Source: Bostrychus sinensis (lineage: Eukaryota; Chordata; Actinopteri; Gobiiformes; Eleotridae). Taken from it: DNA of 64,000 bases. The translations under genes were made by a program, and so were the position numbers. Location of the stretch: positions 4,661,649-4,725,648 of the forward strand of contig CM036243.1 in NCBI GenBank assembly GCA_020698575.1, in the 5' to 3' direction. Below the pieces are notes generated by a model. That model was not told the DNA's origin and made no database searches. It saw only the letters and a list, made by a program, of their open reading frames with translations. The stretch's first letter is position 1. Each line of letters starts with the position of its first letter. Shown piece by piece: positions 10,837-23,600 of this stretch.

Positions 10837-11360
10837 TCAGGACAAAGTCAGGAGACTTTATGTGAGAGAGAGGTGTTCCGCAGAGTTCTGTATCCCTGCA
10901 GAATAATGTATACCCTGTACGTATTTATAGACTTAACATACCCAGCACCTGAAGTCAGAATATCTGTATTATAAATAGCAGCTTAACACTGCGACTGTGC
11001 CTCCTAGACCTTACCTAATACACTGAATAAAATAATGCCATTTAGTCTGGATAATATGACTTAAAATAAAGATTTTTCAGAATTAAATTTTTAATAATTT
11101 AAATGGCGAACCTGCAGAATTGCTACAAGCAATAAAACTGAGAAGAACAGACCTACCATTAAAATGTTAAATCACGTTTCCAGTCCCATTCCAGCCCAGT
11201 AGAATCATAAGTTTCCATGCAAAAGTTTTGAAAAAGACACGCTCAAGGTGAGAGAGTGAGTGGGAGTGGCTCAGTTGCAGCATCGCCGTAAGAACAGTTT
11301 TCTCCACACATTTATGAGATATGAAATATGGCAAAATGAGACATAAAATGCACCTGTTGT

Positions 11361-12434
11361 TAGTGTTGGGCATCTTACTTCAAAAAAATAATTAGTTATA
11401 GTTACAGGTTTTATCTGAGTTACTAACTCATTTACAGTATTAAAACAGTAACTAGTTACTAAGCAAAGTAACAATTTTGTTACTTGTTAGAACAATAAAA
11501 CACTAGCTGTTTTAGAACCTTTAACATTACAAACTGACTGTAGTTCTCTGTGCCCGTATTCCAATTCAAATCAGGGCTGTACGCAGAATTTTAGAAATCA
11601 AGCTGCATTGACTTAAGTTTAATCCTGGGTTAGACCTGGTTAAACCTGGTTTAGTCCTGGTGTCAGGAGTGGTTCTAGGGGGTGCCCCTGTTACTGTGAG
11701 CCTGTGCCCACTAGTGGCCCCCACTCTGAAGTGTTCTAAATGCCTTTTGAAACTCCCACATTATATTGTAAATGTGTTTCAAGGGTTATTTGAGCATTAC
11801 AAAAGGAAGGAAGATATGTTTATCATGTTTACAAAGATGATAGAGTTATTTTTAAGTCCCAGTTGGGTTACATCAAAATGCCACATGTACCCGCCAGCAA
11901 AAAGGCTTGCCCCAGTGTGGCCCCCCAGTTAAAAGTGTCTACAACCACCTCTGCCTGTGTAACAGGTTTAGTCCTGGTTTAGTTCTGCTTTTAGCCCTGG
12001 TTTAGTGCTGGTTTATCCTTAAATATACAGTAAACATATTAGAAAACTATTGAGATCTGGACCTCTGTGACCTCTGTGGTGTGTATAGCCATGCACTTTT
12101 TTGTGGAGCTCACGAGGGGGCTGTGCGTTACACAGTTTTAATGCACAACGTGGAGCCATAAAAACAGCCTGATGCATTTTCCCCACTTCTTTCCTGGGCA
12201 AACTTGCAAACCATTTTAAGTCCGGGGCCTTGCTAAAGTCATGGTAAACAGCCTACTCTCTGCTCTGACTGGAGCCACACTTTACAGCCTCCTTAAAGTA
12301 CATTTTATTTTACTGTCAGTAACTGTAACGGCATTGTGCTCATAGGAAAAGTAATTAGTTAGATTACTCCGTTACTAAAAAAACAACCCTGTTAGTAACG
12401 TCATTAAAGTTCAGCGCTGTTATCCCCAACACTG
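11361..12434. mobile_element. hAT non-autonomous transposon with a nested hAT
   Basis: The ends TAGTGTTGGGCAT and (reverse complement) CAGTGTTGGGGAT are flanked by near-identical 8-mers, CCTGTTGT (11353-11360) and CCTGTTGG (12435-12442). The outer parts are rich in GTTACT/AGTAAC motifs in both orientations, as in a common fish hAT group. The interior carries a degenerate array of GGTTTAGTCCT-type units, cut in two by the smaller element at 11664-11953. There is no transposase frame. Confidence 0.85.
11664..11953. mobile_element. Small hAT-like MITE nested in the hAT at 11361-12434
   Basis: The termini CAGGAGTGGTTCTAG and (reverse complement) CAGAGGTGGTTGTAG bound 290 bp. The flanks CCTGGTGT and CCTGTGTA look like an 8-bp duplication with one base lost. 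It sits inside the GGTTTAGTCC array of the host element, so it is younger than that array. The 90-residue frame across it is not a known protein. Confidence 0.65.
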
Positions 12435-12442
12435 CCTGTTGG

Positions 12443-13120
12443 CTCTAACTCCGTGTGTGTGTGTGTGGGGGGGGGGTCCACCTTTGGAACCGTGTGAAAG
12501 CAGGGGTGGTACGAGAGGTACAAGTGACAGTTTACTCAATTCACATGCTGCTTTTCCTCACACTTTCTCCCAGGACAGGTGGTAGGTGCAGGCGTGCACT
12601 TAGTTGCTGTGGCCGCAGGAGTGAACTTGAGGTTAAAGAATACAGTGTTTGAGTGGAAGTTGTTTGCCATGGGGCGCAACTTTGTGCAGCAGAGCTGGTG
12701 GGAGTCTGGGCTGCACGTAGCTTCTGCAGCTACTGTACTGACGCCTCTTGACACTTGGACCACAAAAACGGGAGAGGAGGCAGAGGGCAGGTGTGGGAGA
12801 GGCAGGGGTAAATGTAGTCACCACGGACGAGGTGGTAGCAGCATGGCTTGCATTTACAGGGCCAGAAATAGCAATGATGAGGGCTGGAATCACCTGAGAA
12901 ACACTGAAAAAATAAAAACATTGTCATCTGAATAGATTTGGACAGATTAGGCTTCTGCAGCCAAATGCCATATTGCGTTTTTATTTTTGTATATTAATTT
13001 CCATACATTTGACTAGTTATGAGACATTAGAGGTTGTAGTTATAGTTTCTTAATATTGGTTTACACTTAACTGTGTTTTTTCTCATTTGTTATTTTCAGA
13101 TAAGGCAAAAAACGAGTGGT
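12443..13120. other. Non-coding; GT/G microsatellite
   Basis: (GT)n followed by nine G at about 12453-12476. The GC-richer stretch 12570-12900 has overlapping frames on both strands, none with a recognisable motif or convincing splice sites. Confidence 0.35.
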
Positions 13121-13129
13121 GTGAAAATG

Positions 13130-13350
13130 TATTCAATTCATTTTTATTTGTATAGCCCAGTATCACAACAACGGTCACCTCAAAGGGCTTCACAAACAGT
13201 TAATCAAACATAAACACACAATCAACACAAACAATAACTACACTAAACTAAACAGACCCAGGACACTCCTGTCCTTAGACCCTCCTTCTTGGTAAGGAAA
13301 AACTCCTAAAAAACCCAGCTGTGGGAAAAAAAAAGAAGAAACCTTATCTA
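13130..13350 (+). repeat. Dispersed repeat, ATTGA-tailed retroelement end (reverse sense)
   Basis: It contains TTTTTATTTGTATAGCCCAGTA, CACAACAACGGTCACCTCAAAGGGC and AGACCCAGGACACTCCTG. Copies are at 44025-44285 (same strand) and 41120-41325 (opposite strand, ending in a clear ATTGAATTGAATTGA tail). The tail suggests the 3' end of a LINE or LINE-mobilised SINE, read here in antisense. Confidence 0.65.
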
Positions 13351-13479
13351 ATTAATTACTAATTAATTACTTTGTAATTAATTAATCACATTTTAGATTA
13401 GAGTTGGGGCTTGTATTTACTAAATATTTAATTAATCCAGGATGTCCGCCAGACTTTGATGTCATAATATGTACATGTT

Positions 13480-13610
13480 CATAGACATTCATGCATCTTC
13501 TTCTGCAAATTCCCAATAGGGGTTGTGAGTCCTGGAGACTATCCCAGTAACTAGGGGCCTTAGACGGGGTACACCTTGGACAGTAGACGGTTTTTCACAG
13601 GGCTGACACA
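13480..13610 (-). repeat. SINE family C fragment, diverged
   Basis: The reverse strand carries the family body (CCAAGGTGTACCCCGTCTAAGG, CTGGGATAGTCTCCAGGACTC) and a diverged tail. Better copies are at 29990-30358 and 48385-48634. Confidence 0.55.
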
Positions 13611-13817
13611 ATTACATGAAAGTCATTGTTCTAAAGACCTCACACTTTTTTAAAAATGCTGAATTATTAATTGTAAAATCCACTTTTCCATTGGTTTGGT
13701 CTAATAGTATGCTGTTGTGATGGTTATTAGAGTAATACTATCTAAGGGGCCCGTCCTGCATACAGACATAGGGGCTCATATGTGGGGCAGGTTGACCAAA
13801 TTTCCTTATGGCTTTTT

Positions 13818-14324
13818 TTAACCCTCAGGCATCACTTCAGTTTACTATACACTTGTGACCTCAAGGACATAAATGTCCACTTCCAAAAAACTGCTTATTT
13901 TTTTCAGATTTTTTTGTGCTTAAACAGTTTACACAACTTCAGTCTTGCTCAAAACTATCAAACATTATCACATATTTGGATAATCTTCAACCTACCAAAG
14001 CCACACTTGAAAAAAATTGCTTTGACCTCCCCAACATCTGTTTTTTTTTTCTGTAGTTTTTTTCCTGTCATGACCAACAAAAGTAACAGAAAAGGCAGAA
14101 AAAAATATTAATCTGTTAAATTTTTAGTGGACATATGTCTTTAAAGTCACAAGAGTAAATTAAATTTGTTTCACAGAGTTCAGAAACAATAAAAATTGAG
14201 TTCCAAACTATGTCAAGAGAGAGCCTTTATTACAAAAATGTGTTCCATTAGCATTAACACAGACAAAATGAAGGCCAATCAAAGAGAGAAAAAATGTCCA
14301 TAGTGATGCCTGAGCTGAGGGTTA
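13818..14324. mobile_element. TTAA-type (piggyBac-like) non-autonomous element
   Basis: The left end is TTAACCCTCAGGCATCACT (13818). The right end (CCATAGTGATGCCTGAGCTGAGGGTTAG) is its imperfect inverse, with TTAG where TTAA is expected. TTAACCC termini are typical of piggyBac. The 109-residue frame at 13782-14111 lies in AT-rich filler and is not a transposase. Confidence 0.6.
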
Positions 14325-14397
14325 GATTATTACACCATTTTCTTTTTTTTACATTTTTACATTATTTTAAGTTTTACTGCATTGGGAAAGTTAGTAT

Positions 14398-15185
14398 TAG
14401 AGATGTAATGATGCACTGAAGTCATGATTCAATTTGAGTCATAATTTTCTGTTCACAATTATGATATTTTTTTTCTATTTTTATTAGCAGACCTAGTTGC
14501 AGTGTAATTATGACCAAAAGATTTTTTTTACATAGCCTATTTGTGTCTCCTTATCAATATTAACTAAAACGTAATAAAAAAGTAGATATTAAAACAATGA
14601 CATAAAAAAAAAAAAAATACATAGCATGATTTGTTAGTGACTTTTATTAACATCGTTCTCCTCTCCTCCATAACAGATACACTATAGTAACAAGCAGTGC
14701 ATAGAGAAGCAGCTTATTATACATCCACATCTCAGTAATATATAATGGGCCTAATATATATTTCAAGTCTTATAAAAATATTAGTCAGGAAAGGCACATC
14801 CTCAGTTAAAACTCTGATCTCCATGGAAACGCTCCGGGGGAGGGACCGCTGAAACTTCAGATAAACTTTAGCCATTGTTAGCCACTTAGCTTTGCTTTAG
14901 CTCGCTGCTAACAACAAGCAATTAATCTCTTGTACAGCCTTTTTTACGGTCCCAGCATGTCAGGGTAGTGATTTTACGAGTTCTGTAAACTAAAACTTGA
15001 TATAAATGCACATTTCTTTTAAGTAAAACAATGTCTAGTGCCAAACAAGAGAGCCAGATTACGCACCAGTGGCCTGCACTCTGTTTTAAAGGGCCATCGC
15101 GATTCATTTTTTCCCCACACTGATTCAAATTTTCACTCTTTTGCATTGATTTTTAGCCGATTTACTAAGAATCGTTACATCCATA
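14398..15185. mobile_element. hAT non-autonomous transposon, 788 bp
   Basis: The inverted ends TAGAGATGTAATGAT and TATGGATGTAACGAT are flanked by a perfect 8-bp duplication GTTAGTAT (14390-14397 and 15186-15193). The interior is AT-rich, with no transposase frame. The 74-residue minus-strand frame near the right end has no known motif. Confidence 0.9.
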
Positions 15186-15289
15186 GTTAGTATGGATAAA
15201 TGGGGGCTCGTCTGGGATACCCATTGAACATATTAATGTATAACCTTCAGATAATTTCTAATTATCACATATCCTGTACTTTATTTATA

Positions 15290-16030
15290 TTACCATCAGT
15301 GACCTGTAGGTTTTTGCCATGAGGGAAGAAGGAGAGTATATAAATCTCCCCAGGCAGGCAAAAGTCAACACACTCAGCCATAACCGGCGCTGCTCGACTT
15401 TACGGCGTTTTGTTGTGTTTGTTATATTTTGTCTCTTTTATAAATGATGAAGCTCTGGGCGGGTGAGGGAGAGAGGCACTCAGCTCTCCCCAGGGGGAAG
15501 TGTTTCGCCGCCGGGCACGGTCCCCTCGGCCCCCCTCCCCCACACCGCCTGGCCCAACCACTACGCCTGTGACAGATAAACGAGTCCGGTGAGTGCATGC
15601 ATGTGCCGCCACATGCCTGCGCTGTCTATAAAAGGTAACGTACGCGGGGCATTACTCACGGTAAAAGATGGCTTCCATTTGACGCGCTGTGGCTTTAGTC
15701 ATTACGACCATTTATCAGGAGCCTCGGTTGTTGTTCAAAGTCGATGTTTACCACAGAGGCGACCTTGTGAGCAACGCCCGAACGACTATAATCTTTAGAG
15801 TTCTTGATGTGTTTTTTCTTGTCTAATCAAAGCCGTGGGGATAATTTGCAGCACGGGGGAAAGGTAAATGCCTCTGTCACTTTTCATCTTTGTTTGCTGA
15901 GGCTTGAGAGGCTGAAGTCAAACAGGAGCCTGAATGAATGGAAGCAACCAGGGGAAGGGCGTCTGATCATTTATGAAAGGCATAGGCAAGTGCTGGGTGT
16001 ACTTTGGCTGACGTGACTGCAATGAGAATT
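15290..16030 (+). promoter_or_regulatory. GC-rich promoter-like stretch
   Basis: TATATAAATC at about 15338 and TCTATAAAAGG near 15626 are TATA-like. A C-rich, CpG-containing segment (15480-15560) lies between them, and GTCCG followed by GTGAGT near 15585 resembles a splice donor. 15640-16010 is unique sequence of balanced composition. This could be a host promoter with a non-coding first exon, or an LTR. No partner LTR is visible in the window. Confidence 0.25.
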
Positions 16031-16232
16031 GGTTTTGGGAGTGAATTATTCAAAGTTCAGGTACACTCCTCACCTCCTGCTTACCTCTGCGGCTGGGTGT
16101 AAACGGGAAAGAGCTTAACGGGGCAAAGGAACAAAAACATTTAGAGAAAAGTCACTGTTTTATATGGATTCAGTGTTTATAACTTTAAACTTTATTGTTA
16201 CTGCAATATTACCTGTACTGTTTCCCGATATG

Positions 16233-16600
16233 TTAACCCTTGTGCCCCAATTTTAAAAAGTTACGTTGCTCCTGTTCAGTGACAAAAGTGTCCCCATTAT
16301 AAAACATAAAAATAGTATACATTCATATTTTTTTCTACTTTTTTGGTGCATAAATCTTTTAATAAACTTGTGGAATCATAAATACCAATCTTCTTTTTTT
16401 TTTTTTAGAATGTTAACCATTTTTATGCCAGTGTATGTAATAGCATCTACATTATTTTTTGTAAAAACACAAAAGGAAATATTCTCAATACAAAAGTGGA
16501 GAGAGGATTTTTTTTTTTTTTTTTTTTGGGACAGCCTTGGGTATGTCAAAGATGACCAACAACATTTATTTTTAGGGATAATTTATTTCTGTGCTATATA
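16233..16600 (+). mobile_element. piggyBac-like end fragment (TTAACCCTTGTGCC)
   Basis: It begins TTAACCCTTGTGCCCC, a typical piggyBac-type terminus, and shares its body (CCCCAATTTTAAAAAGTTA, AACATAAAAA, ATAAATACCAA, ATTCTCAATACAAA) with 35458-36180. It is cut at 16600 by a Tc1 insertion. Poly-T at 16510-16528 makes the frame here meaningless. Confidence 0.6.
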
Positions 16601-17180
16601 CAGTCATATGTAAAAGTTTGGGCACCCCTCTGAGGTTGCATAATAATTTTACTTCATGAAAAAGATCACAGTCATATGTCGTTCATTTTCTAGTGACATC
16701 TGAGTTCTAGGGTGTTTTCTGAACAATTTTTAGTGTAGCAGTATTTAGGTGTATGAAATTAAATGAAATATGAAAAAATGTGCAAAAGTTTGGGCACCAT
16801 TATAAGTTTGCTGATTTGAATGAATGTAACTTCTCAAAATGAATTACTTGCAACACAAAACTTGTTAGATTAGTTAGCTAAGCCTTGAACTTCATAGACA
16901 GGTGGATTCAATAATGAGAAAAGGTATTTAAGGTGGTATTTAAGGTGGTAATCAGGAAATGGAAGGACACAGGTAAAGTTGAGGCCAGATGTGGCAGGCC
17001 AAGAAAAATACCAGACAGACATAGGCAAGGAATGGTGAGAATGGTTAAAGACAACCCACAGATCACCTCCAAACACCTACAACATCATCCTGCTGCAGAT
17101 GTTTCTGTACATGGGTCAATAATTCAGCGCACTTTTGCACAAAGAACAGCTGTATGGGAGGGTGATGCCACGCCACAAAC
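16601..17180 (+). pseudogene. Tc1-like transposon, 5' half with transposase N-terminus
   Basis: The element starts CAGTCATATGTAAAAGTTTG after a TA dinucleotide (16599-16600), as Tc1/mariner ends do. The phrase AAAAGTTTGGGCACC recurs at 16786. From about 16945 a frame encodes the N-terminal DNA-binding part of a Tc1 transposase: a helix-turn-helix remnant (VIRKWKDTGKVEARCGRP), the GRPRK AT-hook-like linker, then a second helix-turn-helix with NPQITSKHLQHH and IIQRTF. Homology ends near 17180, before any DDE catalytic domain. The rest of the 137-residue frame is read-through into unrelated AT-rich DNA. The normal protein is about 340 residues and only about 80 are represented, so the copy is dead. 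It interrupts a piggyBac-like repeat and is therefore younger than that repeat. Confidence 0.85.
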
Positions 17181-19840
17181 AGAGAAAAAAATAAATAAAT
17201 TTATGGGTTTGTTTTTGACTCTCTTATATTCATGTTTGGGGAGCACCCCTAAAACTGCAAATCTACAATCGTCCCTGGTGGTCCATAAAACCCCTTTTAG
17301 AACTAGTTTTAGTACTATCAGTTTCTATGTGCATGTTTTCTCATAGATTTTCTTTCCTTTTATTAAATCCTCTACTGAAGGAGAATCCCCCACCATCAGC
17401 GTTGCAGAGCCTGGAACTGTAGTAAATGATGCCGCAGCCCCCTCCGGCTCCTGGCTGTACCCAGGGGTCCCAGAAACCAACTCTGAGAAAAGCATTTGGT
17501 CATTTTTTGGCCTTTTTTTTTTAAGCTGCTGTTCCAAACTTTGCAAAGTTGTTATTAATGGCGGCAGACTGGTGTGCCTGGGAGTGTGTTTGTGATGTGG
17601 AGAGGGAAAGAGTGCTGCAGGCATCCAGAGCCATCATCAACAATCACACTCTCTGGACGGCTCTGACACAGGGCTTTAGAAGGCACAGCAGGCTTTATTC
17701 ACTAGAACAACAACATTAATGCACAGACTAGGGATGGAACTCAACTTTTTTGGGGTCAATGGCCTAATTTGAGTTTGAGGGGGAAAGCAATGTCTAGCAT
17801 GATACTTGTAGCAAATAGTTCTTTGTCATTTGGAATTGAAATTAAGTGTCTTTAAGCTGCGTTTTCCTGGTCAGCGTTGATGTGTAAACGGGCCCTCATT
17901 TTTTTTTTCTATTTGCCAAAGTACAGGACATCCCTGACCCAGTGATAATATGATGACACACCTGGTGCAGTAAGACATGATATGATTTGCTGTGGCGCAA
18001 ATAGGATTCATGCCACGTTTGATCTGAACATTGTCGATTATTAGCATTGAGATAACCAATCAGGATTTTGCTTTAGCAGTGATGTGGTTACGACGTAGCT
18101 AGCACAGATCCATAGAACAGAGCTCCAGCAAAACAATGATGGATTATAAACTTATCAGGGCTAAACAACCCAGCAAACCTTGGCCAACCCTTCCTGTAGG
18201 CGAACTAAGAAACCACATAGGGCCCCACAGACATTAGAGGACCCCAAAGGCTTGTCCATATTTTGCTTTTGATTAATCTGTCAGCGCTATTTGATGAATA
18301 TTCTAGTTATAATATTCTGCTTGCCAGTCATTTTTGAGAGGGTCTTTCTGAAGGTGGGGGGCCAATGCTGTGTTTTACTCCCTGTTTACAAACAGGGCCC
18401 CCCTTGCTGTGTCAAAAGTGTCTCAAAGCATTCATCCCCTCACAAAAATAGTGTTTTAATGAAATGAAAATGTTATAAAGTAAACTTTAAATGGTCTTAA
18501 AAATGGCCACTTAAACCTATCCTGCTTTTGGCCCCCAAATGTTTAGGACCAACACTGGTTGTGGCGATCAAATGAAAACAAGAAACAAAGACAAAGGGAT
18601 TATTAACAAGATACAGTATAAAGGGGACCATAACTTTTTATGCTGAGATGTGCTTGCTAGATTAGCAGTTATTGCATGCTCCAAAACAGAGCTTATGTAG
18701 CATGCTAACCTGCTACAGCCTTCTAAAACCACTACTGAAAGCTATTGTACAAGAAATACCCAAAGCAGCTTTTGGACACAGGACAACAGTTTAGCAAACT
18801 GGGACAGGCTCAGTTGGACGTAGCCCTGAACTAGCAGCCATTATCTATGACACAAATTAATGTTTACACATACTTATACTGTTATAGGAAATTTCATGCA
18901 CGGATAAAGTGAGGGAATTCAAAATGTTCAAGCATCCAACTACACTCATATTATTTGAACGATTCACATTTAGTGTAAACACTGTATTATAAAATGGGTA
19001 GGGTTCCAGACCTTGTTCACTTTGCTGTGAAAGTGAATGGGTCTGTCAGATTTGGTAGCTGTCACTCAACTACAGTGTCAACAGTGTGGCAGCCTGCAGG
19101 AGATTTATTCTGTAATTATGAGTGTGTGTAGGCAAGGCTACAGGACACAGAGGCGTTTAATTATGACCTCCTCTATTAACCTTCATTATAACCTTCACTA
19201 AAGAATGTGCTCTGATTTGGTCACATGACCCCGCCAGCACTACTGCAGGCCCATGGCAGTGATGCTTCTCACACACTTGTCTTCTCTGGACCAGGTTGTA
19301 TTTTTCAAACTTCAAACTTTCTGAATTGCATTATGGAGTACGTTTGACTACTTGATGATAATGGAATGATATCACTTCAAAGTGTAAATATGAAACTTCT
19401 CCGCTTTTTTTGGTGGCATTTAGAGTGACCATAAATGCTCAGAGTAAAAGCTCACCAGTCCGGTTGACCTCTGTGTGTCCCCTCACTCAGCTACACTCTT
19501 GTTCTCCCCTCCTTGTATCCGTACAAAAGGTTTTCTCTGCCTTTTGGCCGCTCTACCCTGACCAACATCAAGAAAATAATTCAGTTGTTATGACTAACCG
19601 GGGCATGTTGCTTTCTTGCGAGACTTCAGGGATTCTTGAAAGGCAGTTTTTTTTGTTTTTTTTTTGCAAAGGGATGCCAGTGGGAGGTGCATGGAGCTTT
19701 ATTCACCCTGCAATAACTCATTTAGCCACCACAGTGACTCTGAAACTGTTTGATTACAGTAAAAATGTTGCATAGTTGGGGGTGGATTCTCACGGTGCTG
19801 TTACAAATGGTCGTCAGCCATTTTTTGGCTTTTTATTGAT
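17181..19840. other. Non-coding, unassigned
   Basis: No exon is recognised. TAGGGATGGAACTCAAC near 17728 and GGACCAACACTGG ending near 18560 resemble single hAT termini without partners. The 99-residue minus-strand frame at 17325-17624 shows a possible short coiled segment (LQSLEQQLKKKRPK) but no family I know. Confidence 0.35.
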
Positions 19841-19841
19841 A

Positions 19842-20162
19842 GTAATAATAATTCATCGAATTTATATAGCGCTTTTTTGGACACTCAAAGACGCTTTACA
19901 ATTGATCAATTATTCATTCACTCCTCAGTCACACTTGGTGGTGGTGAGCTACTTCTGTAGCCACAGCTGCCCTGGGGCAGACTGACGGAAGCGTGGCTGC
20001 CAATCTGCGCCAACGGCCCCTCCGACCACCACCAAACACAGCCACACTAACATATTCACACAGGCAAGGTGGGACACAACGACAGTATGCGCTTCAGATG
20101 GGATTCGAACCGGCTACCCTCCGATTGCTGGGCGAATGCTTAACCCACTGCGCCACCATCGC
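19842..20162 (-). repeat. tRNA-derived SINE, family B, near full length
   Basis: The minus strand reads: tRNA-like head GGTGGCGCAGTGGGTTAAGC, a B-box-like GGTTCGAATCCC, the family body with GGCGCAGATTGGCAGCCACG and CTGCCCCAGGGCAGCTG, then a 3' end AGCGCTATATAAATTCGAT with an ATTATTATT tail. This is the best copy of the family in the window. Confidence 0.85.
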
Positions 20163-20345
20163 ATAGGATAGAGTATATTAGGAAATTGGGGAGAGAGCTG
20201 GGTGAGACATTTGACAAAGTGTCAGAGCCTGGACTCACCCATGATGCAGAAGTAGGCTGTAGTTGCCCAGTATATGTGCCACTGAGCCATATGTCAGTGA
20301 CGATGGCCTTTTTTAGGTCAGCAACAGTGATGGACCTTCTCCATG

Positions 20346-20614
20346 ACCAGGGGCGAAGCCAGACATTGGAAACATCTGGGGTTTAGCCCAATGAGTAATA
20401 GAAAGAAAATAAAAATAAATCTTCAAATAATGTGCTCTGGTGAATTTTATGACCACTAATGGACAAGAAAAGACTTGAAAAAGTAAGAAAAAAAGTGAGA
20501 GCTCTTAAAAAACTGAGCTTCAGTGACCACGCTGCTGTAGAATTAAAAAAGAAGGATATTTGAATATTTCACAGCTCAGAAGTAATGTGGCTTATCAAAT
20601 GATGGTTTAATTAA
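20346..20614 (+). mobile_element. hAT end fragment (CAGGGGCGAAGCCAG)
   Basis: It starts CAGGGGCGAAGCCAGACATT and GGGGTTTAGCCC, resembling the terminus of a fish hAT family. A related reverse end (GGCTACGCCCCTG) is at 39393-39405. The hAT at 20615-23674 lies against its distal side, so the right end cannot be seen. Confidence 0.45.
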
Positions 20615-23600
20615 CAGAGGTGGGACCAAGTCATTGTTTTGCAAGTAACAAGTAAGTCTCAAGTCTTTGGCCTCAAGTCCAAGTCAATGACAAGCAAGTC
20701 CAACTCGAGTCCAAAGTCCTGTACTTTGAGTTTCAAGTCCTATCAAGTCTTAAACGAAATATGTGATATATTATATAAAATAGCTCAATAGACGTTTAAA
20801 TGTGCATTTATTGAATGCTAAGGGGTTAAGCACGTACATGTAACGTGCTTACATCTGTACAAAAAAAGCAACTAAATAGTTTTAAGTTTAACTGTAGAAT
20901 GCAACCACAAGGGGGTCACTGTATATTTATACATAAATTTTTGGTTAATGCTTGGAAACAAAAACCATTAACATAACATGGTTATTCTAAGGCAATGTTT
21001 CTGACTTCTCACACCAAGTACCACATCTTAAAATGTTTGGCAAGTACCATTTTATTGGACCAACCCAGTTCCAAACCAACAGCCGGGGACCAAAAGAAGA
21101 CAAAACAGGTCTAAACCAGGATTAAACCAGGACTAAATCAGGATTACATGTGGAAAACTCACTCCACTGGAGCACTGGTGGCAGGCACAGACAAGACTCT
21201 GATGGCCACTGGAAACAATGAAGGGAGAGTGTTTGTTCATTGCCCAAAACAAGAGGGCGTTCTGACCTTCCACAATGTGAAAGTAGTGACTTAGCTGTAG
21301 AGCTGGAGTAGTCCCAACATCCTTTCTCTGCCTCTTGTGGTAAGCAGCAAAAAGCCCTTCTTTTTGTTCAAGGTCCTGTGGCACTCTCTCGTCAGTATAA
21401 GGCACAGGTTCAGTCACTATAGCGTCTTGCAGAATCATATCTGTCAAAGCATACAAAAAAAATGCTGTTATTGTTCATAATGCAGTGGATTAGCCTGAAC
21501 AAAAGTTATTTCAGTTGATTGGATCATACTGTATTATGAGGGAAAAAAGGAATTAAAAAATTACCTTTAACTTGTTGTGCCACAGCTGCCTTGGAGTCCT
21601 GACTGGTCAACACATGATGGTCCACCCACAACAGGGAAAAAGCTGGATCCAAAGCCGCTGCTTTTAGATAGAGCGTATCTGAAAAGGGTATAGGGCCTCG
21701 ATATTGTGGGCCAGCCATTTTTACATTGATGAATATTCCTAGAAATCTTTTGTTTAGTGATGCTTGGAGACTTCTGACGAGCCCGCTTAGGAAGCGAACT
21801 TGAGGCTTCAGCTTTTCAAGGTGGTTATTGAGGGACAGGAGAGATGGAACTACAGTATTGATTGTGACTACCTTCTCCCCCTGTGTCAAATCAGTTGCTG
21901 TCAAGTAGAGTCAAAAAGTGACAAAAACTTTTGTTTTTCCACAATGGACAGGGGCAGGTTGCAATCAATAATCAAGTCTGATAATATTGCATTGGTGATT
22001 GCTTTTTGCTGCTGGTGATTCATGCTGTATCTTCCTACATGAGTGTCCAGGAATTGAGAGATTGAGGGCTGGTTTGTTTCGTTGCTGATGCTTTTTTTCA
22101 TCTGGTATTCTTCAAATCTGTAAGAGCAAAGAATGAATATTTAATATATGCGATACATTCATATAGTGACATACACAAATAAAATTTAAACTGCTCTACT
22201 ACTCATATTAGATAATGAAGTAGTTACAATAAAAATAAAACAGTATATTCATATCATTTATAACATGTATTGTGCACTGTCTAATTCGTTAAACAAATTA
22301 CATACTTTCTAAGACAAAATAGAAAGAAAAAATAAGAAAAATAATAATACTTTCTAAGACAAAATAATAATAAATAGCACTCAAAGTGATAAATTTAAAT
22401 TATATTAACCTTTTTAATCACTTAATGTTTAAAATGAAATTTATTACATGAGGAAATTTTCTTTCTTATTCATTTACTACTGTTTTAATACTCTGTTAGC
22501 TCATGTAGTGATAGTCAGGTATAATTTATTTTCCAAGATAAAATGATAATCTGCATTGCAGCTCTGCTGGCAGTTGTGTGTCTGTGCATGCTCTGCAGTT
22601 CACTTCAGCACGGTGTGCAGTGGATGAAGTCACAGCCATTCATAGTGACCATTTAACGAGGCTACACCTCATGAGCAGAAATGCCAAGGACAGCTCCAGG
22701 CCTGGGTCTGAAGCTGTGACAGGTCTCTGTGTGCTCTCCCCAGTGTTCACGTGAGCTCGAGAGCTGCCCACAGTAATGGAGCCATAACCCAAACTCACCC
22801 GAGTGACAGGTCACTGTTCCAGTGTCGGACCCGTGCCGGGAGCTGCCCGTGGCTACTGCCCATGGTACAATTAACATTAATGTTAAACTAAAATCCCAAT
22901 ATGATGCTAATAAATTTATTTTTAATAAATCGCCTATTTTTGTGTTTTTGTTTTGAAAACCAACAATGAACTGTACACATACGAACTATACACAGATTAT
23001 GCAGAATATCTTATATGTAATGTGGTTTTAAATTACTACTATTTTGTCAGGAACAAGGCTAATTAGCTGATATGATATGCTAACCTTAGACAAACTTTAG
23101 CTCGCAACAGCCACTTACCTTTCCTTGTGTATTTTCAAATGTCTGATGAAGTTGGACGTTGTTGAATCTCCATCGGTAATCTTGGACCCGCAAGATTTCC
23201 ATACAGCAATTATTTTGTGGTCAACAACCTCATAGTTCTTGTAAGCAAAGGCTATCACTCTTGGCATCATTTTTAAGCTTATCCAGTTTCCTTTGATTTA
23301 TGTCACCTGCTGGAAAGTTTACCGCATTTGTTATTCTGCAATTTGATTGGATGTTTTGCAGGCACCCCCTTTTGATTGAACGCTGTGCAGGCAGCTCAGA
23401 CACCCTTTCACATGCAGAGAGAGGGAGAGAGAGCACGCTTCTTAATACGACCATGCAGAGGAGTTTAATTAATTGTTTCTTGCACATTTTTTAATAAAAT
23501 ACTTTTATTTTTTGAGAAGAAGCATCAAGTCTTCTCAAGTCACAGGGCTCAAGTCCAAGTGAAGTCCCAAGTCATTGGTGTTCAAGTCCAAGTCGAGTCA

